Shown: one piece after another, positions 11,233-22,436 of the stretch
How the letters are laid out: each line of letters begins with the position of its first letter
Position numbering within the stretch: position 1 is the first letter of the stretch
Assembly (NCBI GenBank): GCA_963682175.1
Contig: OY821784.1
Coordinates: 28,129,621-28,193,620 of the forward strand
DNA from: Triglochin maritima
Taxonomy: Eukaryota; Streptophyta; Magnoliopsida; Alismatales; Juncaginaceae
Reading direction: 5' to 3'
DNA length: 64,000 bases
Made by a program: the position numbers and the translations under genes
Notes under the pieces: model-generated
Seen by the model: only the letters and a program-made list of their open reading frames with translations
What the model was told of the DNA's origin: nothing
Databases searched by the model: none

Positions 11233-11735
11233 AAAGCTTTCAGTCATGTCCGTAACTCATATGGAATAGTCACAATACATCACCCAATAGGTGATTAGCA
11301 AATTCGCATGTACTAACATTGACCTAATAATTTCAAGTAGGATTTTGTTTCATCTTTCTGCAACACCATTTTGTTGTGGAGTCACTAGAATAGTTAATTG
11401 ACGTGTTATTTCTTTTTCATCACAAAAAATTTGGAACCGATCGCATAAATAATATTGACCCCTATCGGTTCTTAGGTCTGTTATTTTCCTATCTAATTGA
11501 TTTTCCACTAGGTTCAACCTTTTAAAGCAATTAATTGTTTAAGACTTATGAGAAATCAAATAGACATAACCAAATCAAGTGTAATCCTCTATAAATGTGA
11601 TGAAATATACAGCCTCGTGTCTTGCTATAACAATCATTAATGGATCACAAATGTCAGAATTTATTAATTGCAAAGGAATTTCAGCGCTAGTTCCTTTCCC
11701 AAATGGTTGCAAAGGAATTTCTACAACAATCTACA
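11233..11735 (-). pseudogene. Copia integrase core fragment
   Basis: Read on the minus strand, the DNA gives, with several stops and small frame shifts, INSDICDPL, ARHEAVYFITFIEDYT, GYVYLISHKS, VENQLDRKITDLRTDRG, DEKEITRQLTI and [10 protein letters not shown], then LLEIIRSMLVHANL. These are consecutive blocks of a copia integrase core, with all three acidic residues still recognisable. No LTR or other domain accompanies it. It is an old, isolated fragment, close in sequence to Copia-1 integrase. Confidence 0.85.
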
Positions 11736-12002
11736 TAATAATATCATTTTCACTAATTTGGTCTCTGGAGTTGGTCTTCACGTCTATTCGAATCAGTCCT
11801 GAATATACGTCGATAATTTGGTCCCTCAAATTCATTTTGGTCATACATATTTTCATATTTAAAATCGATGAGAATAAGAAAATGATTTTTAAATTTTGAT
11901 CATCTATGAAACTCACGCAACTTTTATTGGAAGTACAAAAACAAAAGCAGTTTAACCAGCTTATTGCTTTTTGGTGTTTCACAGATTAAGATGGCTAGGG
12001 TG

Positions 12003-12155
12003 AACAAACCCTGAACCGCACCGGGATCCGGTATGGTTCGGTTTTAACTAGATTTTTTTCTAAAAAAAACCACATTTATTTTTAGTGTTCGCAATTTTCA
12101 ATATTTATGCTTTTTTCTAAAAAGAAATCTAGATCAAACCGGTCGGATCCTTATC
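12003..12155. repeat. Foldback MITE-like element
   Basis: Arms near 12029-12075 and 12112-12151 are imperfect inverted repeats: GGATCCG, a GGTT..GGTTT stretch, CTAGATTT and TTTCTAAAAA on the left are answered by TTTCTAAAAAGAAATCTAG, AAACCGG and CGGATCC on the right. There is no coding sequence. Target duplication was not resolved. Confidence 0.6.
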
Positions 12156-12164
12156 CGTAATTTT

Positions 12165-13010
12165 GGAGTAAGTCTTTCAAGCAAAACTCAAAGTGGAGAG
12201 GATGTCACTTTGTAATGTGAGTCATGTTAATATTTTTTTTCTTAGTTAGATATTGTTTCATTTATTGTTGCATGCTTTACTTCCTTAATTCTTATAGCAC
12301 AATTAGTTAGCTTAATGAGTAGAGAGTAGATCCACCACATTTGGGGTGGAGGTGATGTAGATTATGTGATGTATTACTGATGAGTTCTTTTATTTGTGTC
12401 ATTGCATGTGCTTAATGTAGATTTATACACGTAGCATACTTAAACTTGTATTAGATGAGATAATGTTCACACTAGGTACTTATCTCATGCTGCTTTAGAA
12501 TTTATCTTGTTACTTGTAATGGTTTTATGAAAATGACTTGTTATGTATGGATGCTTGATTTGTAGAGAATGCATGAATGAATTAAGTTGTATGAAGGGGT
12601 TAATTGATGTTCTAATGTCTACACTAGTTACTTAGTTCATGCTTAAGAACTCATAGTTCATCATACCTTCATGTCTAACTATATTAGTCATGTATTCATG
12701 TAAATGTAGTTGATGTTAATTATACTCCACACTAGTTTCTAATTTATTTCACCTACTTTACACACTTGTGTTTCATGTAATGAAGACCCACTGACACACA
12801 CATACCTACACACCTCCACTTCATGGGGGTTTAGTTTAACTATTAATTTACTTATAGTTTAGTGTAGTTAGTTAGCATCCACTCACTCTCCTCCTCTTTT
12901 CCACTCGAGTATGGTTGGAACAACAACACTCACAACTCCTTGAGGTTCGACCCATACTTGTCGCGTCTTCACCAACCCGTGCACTTACGGTGTTTTAAAA
13001 TGATCAATCA
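12165..13010 (+). repeat. Partial Athila-type LTR (R-U5 part)
   Basis: The order of words matches the second half of the Athila-N LTR (44870-45837): AAAACTCAA.GTGGAGA, AATGTGAGTCAT, GTAATGAGTAG-like text, GGGGTGGAG, GGGGTTTAGTTT, CGACCC.TA.TTG, CCGTGCACTT.CGGT, and the terminal TCAATCA at 13004-13010. Identity is low, so this is an older relative whose U3 half is missing. Confidence 0.78.
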
Positions 13011-13019
13011 CATATATAC

Positions 13020-13262
13020 TGTATTTGGCCTCTTTTTTTGCCCCTTCACTTCCTTCTTGTCATAGTATTCTTTCGGCTTAATCATGTCTTTTTGACCTGA
13101 TGTTAGCAGCTTCTTGTAAGACGACTTTCCTTATGGATACTTGAAGAAGTAGTCCATGTCCTCAACCATCTTGACCATATCAGCCCATTCGAATAGCTTG
13201 CCCTTTCGGGCATATAAAACACCATCAATCAGGATGCATAATCCCAACTTGTAGACGTCCTT
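13020..13262 (-). pseudogene. DUF1985-type gene fragment
   Basis: The minus strand reads KLGLCILIDGVLYARKG, then LFEWADMVKMVEDMDYFFKYP, a stop where most relatives have tryptophan, GKSSYKKLL and a lysine-rich tail. This matches the DUF1985 domain, which in plants is usually found with Ulp1-type peptidases inside captured or transposon-borne genes. No peptidase part is present. The fragment ends where the CACTA-like terminus begins at about 13263. Confidence 0.65.
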
Positions 13263-13624
13263 CTCTCAGAACTACAGAAAAGGGAATATACGTAAGATAT
13301 ACAGGGGTATATATGTCGGATATAAGCCTCCCCAGATCCAACGTCTATGTATACGTCGTATATACATAGACGTCGGTCGCGTAATATCCGACGTCTATAC
13401 CTAAAGTATAGACGTCGGCTTCCATGGATATTCAAACATCCGACGTCTATACCCTGACTCACTCACCTAATAGACGTCGGCTGTAGAATAGGCTAACGCC
13501 TATACCCCGACCTCTCACACAATTGACGTCAGTCGTATTAACGGCCGACGTCTATACCAATACACGTCGGCTATTAATACGACCGACGTTTATTTGCGAC
13601 GAGTATGCACTATTCTGCACTAGT
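13263..13624. mobile_element. CACTA-like terminal fragment with CCGACGTCTATA subterminal repeats
   Basis: The motif CCGACGTCTATA and its reverse (TATAGACGTCGG) occur about eight times in both orientations, which is the subterminal architecture of CACTA transposons. The right edge reads ATTCTGCACTAGTC; its reverse complement is a CACTAGTGCAGAAT-type terminus with one terminal change. The subterminal motif differs from that of CACTA-1, so this is another family. Confidence 0.65.
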
Positions 13625-14337
13625 CTCTACATCTTTTAAATACTGCCTCCAATTAGAATATCTGATTTTTTGGCTCTCCATTGAAATAATCCCTTATTAG
13701 ACGGCCACTGGTAAGGTGAGTCGGCAACTCAACTTCCGAGATTACAGTGCCGAAGTTGAAACCAATGACCAATGCAAATTCATATCTACTGAATATACAG
13801 GTACACACACAATTCTAAATTTGTCTCTCGTTCTTGAACCTTGAACCTAGACTAGTTGTTCTGGCATCAAACAAACGGGCATGGTGCAAGCATACGATGA
13901 AAAGTGAGCAATGCCTAGGAATGGCAATAAATGAAGGGTTTTGCTGGTATATATTCTGATATAATGTGGGGGTGTTGATGCAAAACATTTACATGTGTTG
14001 ACGACTTTTAATGAAAAGAGCTGAAAGTACACTGTATGGGGTAATTTAGGCATACAATTCACAAAATGGACTTTATTGAGGTCAAATTAATTAGTTAATA
14101 AATTGGTTCATGTCAAAATCATTTAGAATTCAATTAAAATCTTAGTTATTAATAAAAATTAGTTGTCTGAATGGTTTTTTCTCGAAAGGTATCTGAAAGA
14201 CTAAGTTCGTGTTCTCTTCCATCTATAAATAATGGTAGACTTGAACTAATGGGGGCAAGAAGAAACAAACCAAGCAAAATAGAAACACAGATAAAATCCT
14301 TTGGATCATTATATAGGGATCGTTTCGATTTTAGCGT
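13625..14337 (+). promoter_or_regulatory. Upstream region of the CAR-like gene
   Basis: About 700 bp of AT-rich DNA with no protein similarity. A TATA-like TATAAAT at 14224-14230 sits 114 bp before the ATG, which suits a short 5' UTR; a second weak one (TATATAG) near 14310 is too close to the ATG. Small open frames in both strands (14149-14391) are not supported. Confidence 0.45.
14224..14230 (+). promoter_or_regulatory. Candidate TATA box of the CAR-like gene
   Basis: TATAAAT, 114 bp upstream of the chosen ATG. It is the best match in the 300 bp before the gene, though AT-rich background makes chance occurrence likely. Confidence 0.35.
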
Positions 14338-16336
14338 ATGGACAAACGTGTAGGTCTTTGTCGAGTCCGATTGCTTCGTGGAATTCAACATGCTAAACAG
14401 GATATCATTCGTAGTGATCCATATGTTGTGCTAAGGATGGGCGAAGAGGTTTGAAAGCTTATCAGTAGTTAGAGTTCTTTTTTCATGTGCTTTTGGCTTG
14501 GATTAGCATCTATTTCTTGAAGCTGAAAATACGTTGATTTGATTTATTTGTGTTAGGCGATAATATATTGGCGTCGACTTTGGGTGCCTAACCTTTGGTT
14601 GGGGTTTTGTAAAGATATATTTGTCCTATATCATATAAATATTTATAGGACCTAATAGTCTAATACGCTTTTGGAATTGTTTAAATTCATTCGACATTCC
14701 TTTATATTTTCAAGTCGCAGAACCTAGTGATAAATCTTAATTGTAGATCTTGTTTAACGACAACAATTAAGCATATATGTAAAAGTCATGAACTTTATTT
14801 TTTTGTATATATGATGAAGAGATGTGGTATATGTACTAATTGTGTGCATTGATTGTTTTGTTATAGAAAAACTTAAGTGTATGTAAATATGTAGGTACCA
14901 TCCCCTTAAAATTGGAGGTGATCAATGTTGTATTTTCGAGTTAATGTCAAGTTTGACCCAAAACAAATAATTGAAAAACGGTGATAAAATTCTATTCTCG
15001 TATGGTCATGTTTCAAATTAATTTTAAATATTTCTTTACATCCGTTGATGCGAGATAATGTATGTTCAGCTGGCGTTGCTTACTGACGATATATAACTAA
15101 CAATAAGCCATATTTCTACTTTAAATTCTTGGTTGAAACAATGTTTACAAGTGTTGAGTCTTCTTTCGGTACTTATACAGTTATTTCTATAGAAACTGAA
15201 GTCTAGTGTGAAGAAAGCGACCTTGGATTCAGTGTGGAACGGAGATTTAACTCTAACTATTTTAGATCCCACGTTGCCAATCAAGCTTGTAAGTCATTTC
15301 CATGTCTTTCATTTTCATTGTTTTCTTAGATAAGAACTGTATAACCTCGATCTGATACATCATAGGTAAGTCAGAAGTAAATTTGCAATTAAGTTTTTAA
15401 AACATGATGCGATTATTATTAATTTATTTTGATAAAAAATTATTTTTCAATATTCGTTCGAAAAAACATGTTCACTATTAATACAAATAATTATAAAAAT
15501 ACAGCAACAACAACAACAATAGTAATAGTGATGAACACTAACAATAAATCATAAATAGTTGTTGTAACAAACAAATGTTTACATCTTAATGAAGTTTATA
15601 ATTATCCACATAATATTAGAGAATTTAACAGCATCAATATGAGAATAAATGGAAAATGATATTGACATTTAAAAAAATTAAAATAAAGAATTAGAAGAAA
15701 AAATGATGTTGAAATTTAAAGCCTACCACTCCACATGGGATTCACAATACAGATTTTTCATATGGATGTGGTATTCTCAAAGTTTTATGAAGGTATATCA
15801 TTTGTGTTATTTTGAATTCCCTGTTTAAATACAGAAATTTTGCACTGTTGTTTTTTTTTATAAGTGATGCTCTAAATTATCATAAAAGATTTTTCATTTA
15901 TTAAAGGAAATATGAATTTATAAATTGCATGGTTTTACATTAAAAGCCAGGCCCCGCGTGCATCAATATCATTGTAAAAAAAGGTAGTATCAATGGATAA
16001 ACTACCTACTACGGTGAAGTTTATTTTGATTCAAATATTTGGTAGGAAGTATTTGACAAAGACACATTCACTAGAGACGACAAAATGGGCTACGCAGATG
16101 TGGACATCAAACCAATTATGTACACACCAAAGTTGGGTCAATTGGCAGTCCCTGACGGAACTATCATAAAAAAGGTGGCACCGAACTCTGAGAACGACCT
16201 TTCCAAAAAGAGTGAAGTTGTTTGGAGAGGTGGAAATGTTGTTCAACTCGTGACTCTGAGGTTGAGGAATGTGGAGTGCGGAGAGATAGAGCTCGAACTA
16301 CATTGGGTCAATCTTCCCGGCGCAAAGGCTATATGA
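14338..16336 (+). CDS. CAR-like small C2-domain protein (three exons)
   Basis: Exons 14338-14448, 15193-15288 and 16046-16336 join in frame to 165 codons; both introns (744 and 757 bp) begin GT and end AG. The protein is one C2 domain of the plant C2-domain ABA-related (CAR) family, which bind phospholipids with calcium and bring PYR/PYL abscisic-acid receptors to membranes. Exon 1 gives RVRLLRG ... SDPYVVLRMGEE; exon 2 KLKSSVKK ... VWNGDLTLTILDPTLPIKL; exon 3 EVFDKDTFTRDDKMG ... LRNVECGEIELELHWVNLPG, the family's C-terminal signature. Acidic calcium-loop residues D22, D27, D73, D75 and D80/D81 are kept. Length and exon pattern match the family. It lies between the duplicated blocks R1 and R2, with CACTA-1 180 bp after the stop. 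It looks functional; expression cannot be judged. It could also be called a C2 domain of the AGD12/13 relatives, but no ArfGAP part is present. Confidence 0.9.
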
Positions 16337-16515
16337 TCATATTTCATGTTGATGAGCTTCTTGGCCACATATATACATTTAATGCATATACTTTGCGTGT
16401 GTTGATACTGAAGAATGTAATTTTTTTTGCATTGGTGATCTTTTGTCTTGAAATTTGCTAGACGTTATTTACTTTCGATATGTATGTTGTATCCAGATCT
16501 CAGTGAAGGGTTTAT

Positions 16516-16975
16516 CACTACTGGGAAAAAGGACTACGATTTCGGATATTAAGGGGATACAACAACGGGTTGACCACTCTTCATGACCAACGTCGAACGT
16601 AGGAGACGTTATAAAGGTGTACCCTTTAACGTCGGTCGTTACAACCGATGTGATAGTATACTCTATAACGTCGGTCATAGTTTTAACAGCAACCGACATG
16701 ATAAATCGACGCGCAAGTGAGCTCCTCAATATCCTACCACGTCGGTCATCTTATACGACTGACGTGGTAGGGTCTTTAATAAAAATATAAAAAATAACCT
16801 ACAACGTTGGTTGTGTTATAGAACTGACGTGGTAGTATGACATTTATCGCGTCGGCCTTTTTGTATGTCCAACGAGGCAGGGTTGTTAAAATAAAAAAGT
16901 AAAAGTCATATCCTTCGACGTCGGTGCTGCATAAAGGCTGGCGTTGTAGGATGTTTATTTTAATATGTTTAATTT
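16516..16975. repeat. CACTA-1 left subterminal repeats
   Basis: Around a dozen copies of a 10- to 12-bp word like ACGTCGGT or ACGTGGTAG in both orientations, spaced 20-40 bp. In En/Spm such arrays bind TnpA. Small open frames on the minus strand here only reflect these repeats. Confidence 0.8.
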
Positions 16976-17449
16976 TATTATTTGTTTGATATCTGTATTT
17001 AAGACTCAAACCCTGCAGTACCAATCAAATATTCATATCTATTAAACAAGTAATTCACAACATTCATATCTATCACAACATTCATATCAAACATGCAAAT
17101 CTATCAACATATCAACAGACAAATTCACAACCTTCGTATCCATCAAACAAGTAATTAATTCTCACAACATTCATATTCAGTCCAGCAATAACAAAATCAC
17201 AAATATCAAATGCACAACATTCCTATCAACATACCAATGCATCTACTTAATACAACTTACAATGAACCTTTAGTTTTTACATTTTCACTTTTTGCTCATA
17301 AGATCCTTGATCCATATTCCTTCATGATGATCTTCTCGGATAATTAAGTTCTCAACAATTATGTCGTCATCGAGTGATTTAAGTTTAGGTACTTGTGCAA
17401 ATGGAGAAATTTCTCCAATCTCATTAACATCTTCTTCAGCCACGATTTG

Positions 17450-18333
17450 TCATTTTCCTTCTAAAACTACCGACCATTCATTAGCACACAGGTCTTTTAC
17501 ATAAAATATATGTTTTACTTGAGATGCCAGAATGAAAGGATCTTCCTTAAAACCTTCTTTTTTAAGGTTCACCAAAGTAAACCCCAAATCATCGACTTGA
17601 AGACCATTCTTATTGTCCACCCACTTGCATTTAAATACCGCAACATTGAATTTAGTAAAATTCAGCTCCCATATTTCTTCAATCTGACCATAATATGACA
17701 TATTGCCATATATGAGATTTCTATTTTTCGAACTAGATATATGCAACCATTCAGCTACCAAAGTGACTCCATTTTGGTATAGAAAGAAAAATCATTGATA
17801 TCATAGTCATTATAAGATGTCACTATAGGATTTGGTCTATATGCCAACCACTTCAAATTTTCAGAAACTATACGGATGTACAAAGTTTCCCTGAACCAAT
17901 CAACAAAAACCTTATTATGAGCATTAATTACTTGTTGATCGGTCCAAAGAGGATGTTTTTCCCTCACTATGGTCATGTGCTCATCCAAATAAGGTTGGAC
18001 TTCATCAGAATTGCACAACACATATAAATACGCTTTAAATAGATCCTCACCTTTTGGACTTATCAGTTTCGGGCCACACGCACCTTTACCTTCAATCCTA
18101 TCTTCATGTATGTTCTTAGGAAGTCCCACACTCTTAGTATGAGCCAAGTACTCATTACAAAATTCAATTACCTCTTGTGCTATGTAAGCTTCAACAATAC
18201 TCGCATCTGACCTTCGTCGATTCTTACAATAATCTTTCAACTCACCCATGTAACGTGAATGGATACATCCACCTCAATGAACCATAATGTCAAAAAAAGA
18301 TGGTGGAAAGTACATCTCCAACTGACATATTGT
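17450..18333 (-). pseudogene. CACTA-1 DUF4218 and DUF4216 regions of a TnpD-like protein
   Basis: On the minus strand, from 18333 down: LEMYFPPSFFDIMVH, a stop and a gap, then RYMGELKDYCKNRRRSDASIVEAY (DUF4218, with roughly 15 residues missing near 18285), a long linker, then YGQIEEIWELNF, VAVFKCKWVDN, VDDLGFTLVNL and DPFILASQVKHIFYVKD (DUF4216) ending near 17450. The two open parts (17755-18249 and 17450-17761) overlap by seven bases in different frames, so a small frameshift separates them. The upstream DDE catalytic domain is absent. These domains accompany CACTA transposases; their own biochemistry is not established. Confidence 0.85.
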
Positions 18334-18475
18334 AACAACTACTTCATTATGCAAGTTATCCAAATACTTAGGATCATTACTTTACTGCAAATCTTGTTGA
18401 AGAATAAACAAAATTTTATAATACTTATAATTTGTAATTTTACCTCAAAATGGCCAAGTGTGTCTTGCTCAGATA

Positions 18476-19435
18476 GTTCTTGGGGAAACACCTATGGAGG
18501 TTGTACACTGGAATCAGTACAAGGGGTTGGTACATCTGTGGCAATATCGGTGGCAATATCGGTGGAAACTGAAAGATGTTTATTCAAACTATTCACCAGG
18601 TTTTCCAGGCGATGGATCTTCTCGTCGCATATCACGTGATCAGATTGGGAATGACTTTGTGAAGATGATGATGACCCAAAATACTGACGTACTCCTATTC
18701 CACTACCTACACCGCGTATTCGCCCAGGTTGCTCTTGCTTACCCAAGGTTGTGGACAATATATCATTTCTTCCATCTGAAACAAATTCTCCTTGGGAAGC
18801 ATTCATTGAAAGTTCATCCTATACAAAATTAATTTTAAATTTTATTATTAATTAATAACCACATACGTACACAAAACTTAAAAATTAAAGTTAACTTACA
18901 ATCTTGGAGACAACTAGTTCAGACTCTTCAGTAATGTAACTGCCTTCGGAGTAATACGCGCTCGCTTCCACTTTTCTTCTCTACATATCGGAGATGGAGG
19001 TGACAAATTACTTGCCTGCTTTTCACTCATACCCGCTTCCACAACTTCATTTTTTGGATATTTTTTCCGTCATCATATCCTCTGGACAATCTATGCCAAA
19101 ACTTGTTATTAGATTGTCGAATCTGGTTCTGCTCTCGTATTTCCTGAAAAAGAATATAATGGATTAATTATCAAAATAAAAATTATAAATTCTACGTATC
19201 AAAAAGATTGAGTATATAATACCATAAATTTTGGAGAAAGTCTGGTTCTTTTGAACTCAGCACATGTCGTCGGCGTAATGAAATTGTAAGTAGCACAAGG
19301 GTCACGGTCGTTATATTCCCCAAACATAAACATGTACGTGAGCTTTGTTTTAAAGTCTTTCCACCGGTTACCAACATAGGAAATCCACTTCTTCTTCAAC
19401 GCTTTAGTGGATTCAAAAATGAATTTAGCGTACAA
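18476..19435 (-). pseudogene. CACTA-1 TnpA-like (Transposase_24) protein remnant
   Basis: The minus strand has KKKWISYVGNRWKDFKTKLT and PTTCAEFKRTRLSPKF (19199-19435), then an exon at 18492-18806 with GRIRGVGSGIGVRQYFG and a coiled-coil stretch EKIHRLENLVNSLNKHL. These match the plant Transposase_24 / TnpA-like family, which binds subterminal repeats. Likely introns separate the pieces. On this strand it lies upstream of the TnpD-like remnant; in the elements I know best the order is the other way round. Confidence 0.78.
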
Positions 19436-19984
19436 CCAAAAAACACTTGAAAATTAGAATCAATAAGAGAGAAAATTTTAAATAAAACTAATAAACAAAT
19501 ACGTACCGTTATATCCTCCCAAATTTGATCTTTTAGGAAGAATCAACTTGTGACCAATTTTCAATACAAATATCAACCTTGGTTCTAGCGATAGAACCTA
19601 AAAAGCTTGGCCAACAAATTTTATTCTCTCCGATCGGCTCTAAGAGACGATCAAAGTCCAAAGGCAGTGGAACTTCATGTTTTACTTTTTATTCAAACTC
19701 TAACATAAGAGTTGCTCCCCGTGGAGGAACCAAAACCGAGGCCTCATCACCAATTTTGGGGTGGTTTTTCTTGCTGCGAGTCATTAACCTGAAAGAAGAC
19801 CAAAAAAACTTCTGGAATGAGTTCTTGATCCAAGGTTGGAGCCATTTTGAATATGGTTGACGACTATGAACTCCATAAAGGATAAAAAATTACATAGCTA
19901 CTAAAATCTCTTATATTTTTGAAGCTTTTTTTTACAAGTGATCATTTTCTGGCAGAATGAATCTCAGTCAAAACCAATCAGAAT

Positions 19985-20830
19985 TTTGGGTCGGGTGTTT
20001 TTTCCAATACCCTACAACATCGGATAAACTATGCACCGACGTGGAAGACCCCCCTACAACGTTGAATAAATTTAACACTGACGTGGGAGACTCCCTACAA
20101 CGTCGAATAAATTGAACACGGAAGTGGAAGACATATACCAAAAACACGAAACTCGTAATTCATTTCCATATGTATGTTTATAGCCAAATAACTTGACATG
20201 AAAGAAGTTTTCGAGCAAACAAAAAATTTCCAACCAACCAACAAAAGAAGTATTGCCGAAAGATCCTTCCAAAGAAAAGCAATAAACAAAGAAATGTTGT
20301 TGTCGAAGACTTACACTTCGGAATTGGCGGAGGGAGAGGTCGCTCGAGGGAAGTAAGGGAAGAGGAATGCTCAGGAAGTAAGGAGAGGTCGCGCGAGTAA
20401 GGGAAGATGAATGCTCTGGTCGGCGAGACGAAGAGTTTTGTATTTCTCGAATCCTGCGTTTGAGAATATGAAAACCCTACCACGTCAGATAAATTATTCA
20501 CCGACGTGGTAGGGTTACACTACCACGTCGGATTAGTTATTCGCCGACGTCATAGGGTGCCCTACCACGTCAGTCTACAGGGACGACGTGGTAGGATATG
20601 AATTATTTTAAAAAAAAATCATAAATGAACCCTTCCACATAAGTCTGTGTAAACGCCGACGTGGAAGACCCCCTGCCACGTTGGATTCTATGGCCGACGT
20701 TGCAGGATGTTGGAAAATAGATCCTTCCACGTCGGTTTGTTAATAGCCGAAGTGGTAAACTCCCTGCCACGTCAGTTTAGTAATGTTCGACGTGCTATGG
20801 TCGACGTGGTAGTTCTACTTTCTAGCAGTG
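19985..20830. repeat. CACTA-1 right subterminal repeats
   Basis: Words such as CTACAACGTCG, CCTACCACGTCGG and GCCGACGTGG recur about 15 times in both orientations, densest at 20470-20820. They mirror the left end. Open frames on the minus strand at 20072-20501 arise from the DNA between them and show no family resemblance. Confidence 0.8.
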
Positions 20831-21409
20831 TATGTTCACATTGGTAATTACACTCCAATCTATCATATGGAAGAAAAGGTTTGACATCTTATGAAATCAA
20901 AATTTATGTATGATTCACCTTTCTTAACTAGTTTGCATAAGTTTTTCCTCCTTACTGTATAAAGAGGGGGATATTATACTCCTGCAGAACGCAAGAAATA
21001 GAAGAACCATATTCTCTCGCAAAATAACTTTATCCCTTTGTTTTTACAAACATGTTGTTGTCAACATGACGTTAGAAGCTTTAATTGGGTGCTAACTATT
21101 CGATTAATATGCCCAAGATGTGCATAGATCATCGTGACACATGACAATATTGGTTCGCCATCGCATGAAACGTGGGTTGATATGGCGATTACTACAATTA
21201 TTTGGTGCATATAAACTCAAATTTGGGTTTTATTCATGGAATGATGTATTAAGTTTCCAAAACGCCATTATCATAATGTTAATTAAGTTTCCAAAACGCC
21301 ATTATCATAATTCAAACAAAACTCCTGTAGGTATTGTGATCTAGAAGTCAATCAATGGATGATGGTATTCTAACAGTTCAATTTATGATTTTTTTATAGG
21401 AGAAATCAC
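20831..21409. other. Intergenic DNA right of CACTA-1
   Basis: AT-rich, probably the continuation of the CAR gene's 3' flank interrupted by CACTA-1. No gene is seen apart from a short direct repeat listed separately. Confidence 0.5.
21248..21311. repeat. Short tandem duplication
   Basis: A 30-bp sequence containing AAGTTTCCAAAACGCCATTA occurs twice in a row with a short spacer. Confidence 0.9.
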
Positions 21410-22436
21410 TACAATCAATGAGGTCAAACCAAGTTTGTTATTGCATTATTGTTGTATTTCGTGTAAGCAAACTTATTAAATTTACTCAATACATTCATAA
21501 TTTATTGCAAACTGAAGTACTTTTCTACTAGTCCGACGATGAAAAACATAAAAATTAAAAACTTTACTTATTCAACTCAAAATCCAAGAAGGAACATCAT
21601 TTTATTATTACTAAATTGTAATAACTTATAATAGGTAGAGCACTCAACTCGTTCTTTGCACGAATTATCTTTGAAAATAGATGCAATAATCACGATTAGC
21701 AAGTATAAATTAAAAAATTGATGATGATTTTCAATAAAATAAGATCAGAATCATAAGTTATGCAAGTGGCTAAATTAATTGTTTCTCTTATAAACTTGAC
21801 TTCAATTACGTGGTCTACAAATTATAAGATCAAATCACAATCTTCCCGTCTTTTGATACAAAATAAGAATAAAAATGACGTATTATATATGGTTTATAAA
21901 AATAAAGTTAAAAATAAATTATCTTCACCCAAAAATTCTTAATGCATTGACGTTGACATGTGATGCAAGAAGGTAAATCATACAAAAAATGATTTGGGAC
22001 GATCTCAATTGGTAAAATCAACAAATAAATATCCTTAAATAAAACCTTATGGAAGAGCTTTGAAGTAAAAGCCAAAATCAAAAAGGCTCTTGTGAAAAAT
22101 TCTGATAATAAAAGAAATATGTAATATATAAATTTATAGGTTCACATCAAAAAATAATATATATAAAATATGTAAATTTTTGGAGAGAATTGTCAAAAAT
22201 ATTACTAAAGGAAAAAGAAATTAGACGATTTTCTACAAAAACTCCTAAAAATATTTTGTCCAAAAATCACAAAAACACACGAAATCTCACAACAATGTCT
22301 GTCTACCTCTCACCTCCGAGGGAAGTGCTTAGATTTCAAAGATTTATAGAACAAAACAAGAAAAAAGAAATGGGGAAGAGAACAAAAGCTTGATATATCT
22401 TCTTTTCCATTTCTTGTTTGGATAGACAAGTGAGAC
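21410..22436. repeat. Diverged repeat related to 9940-11000
   Basis: Shares many aligned words with 9940-11000 (GTCAAACCA, TTATTGCATTATTGTT, CATAATTTATTGCAAACTGAA, TAAGTTATGC, AATCACAATCTT, GATGCAAGAAGGTAAA) at perhaps 75-80% identity. It leads directly into the highly similar block R2. Confidence 0.7.

Larger units (their letters stand above)
16516..20830 (-). mobile_element. CACTA-1: CACTA (En/Spm) transposon, internally reduced
   Basis: The 4315-bp element starts CACTACTGGGAAA and its right end, reverse complemented, starts CACTGCTAGAAAG. It is flanked by the 3-bp duplication TAT (16513-16515 and 20831-20833). Both ends carry many copies of a GACGTGGTAGG/CCGACGT-type subterminal motif. 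Coding remnants on the minus strand are a TnpA-like protein and DUF4218/DUF4216 parts of the TnpD-like protein. The catalytic transposase domain is missing, so it is non-autonomous. Confidence 0.9.

Noticed and set aside
16085..16461. Two overlapping open frames over the last CAR exon as separate genes
   Set aside because: The first is the C-terminal part of exon 3; the second is its shadow in another frame.
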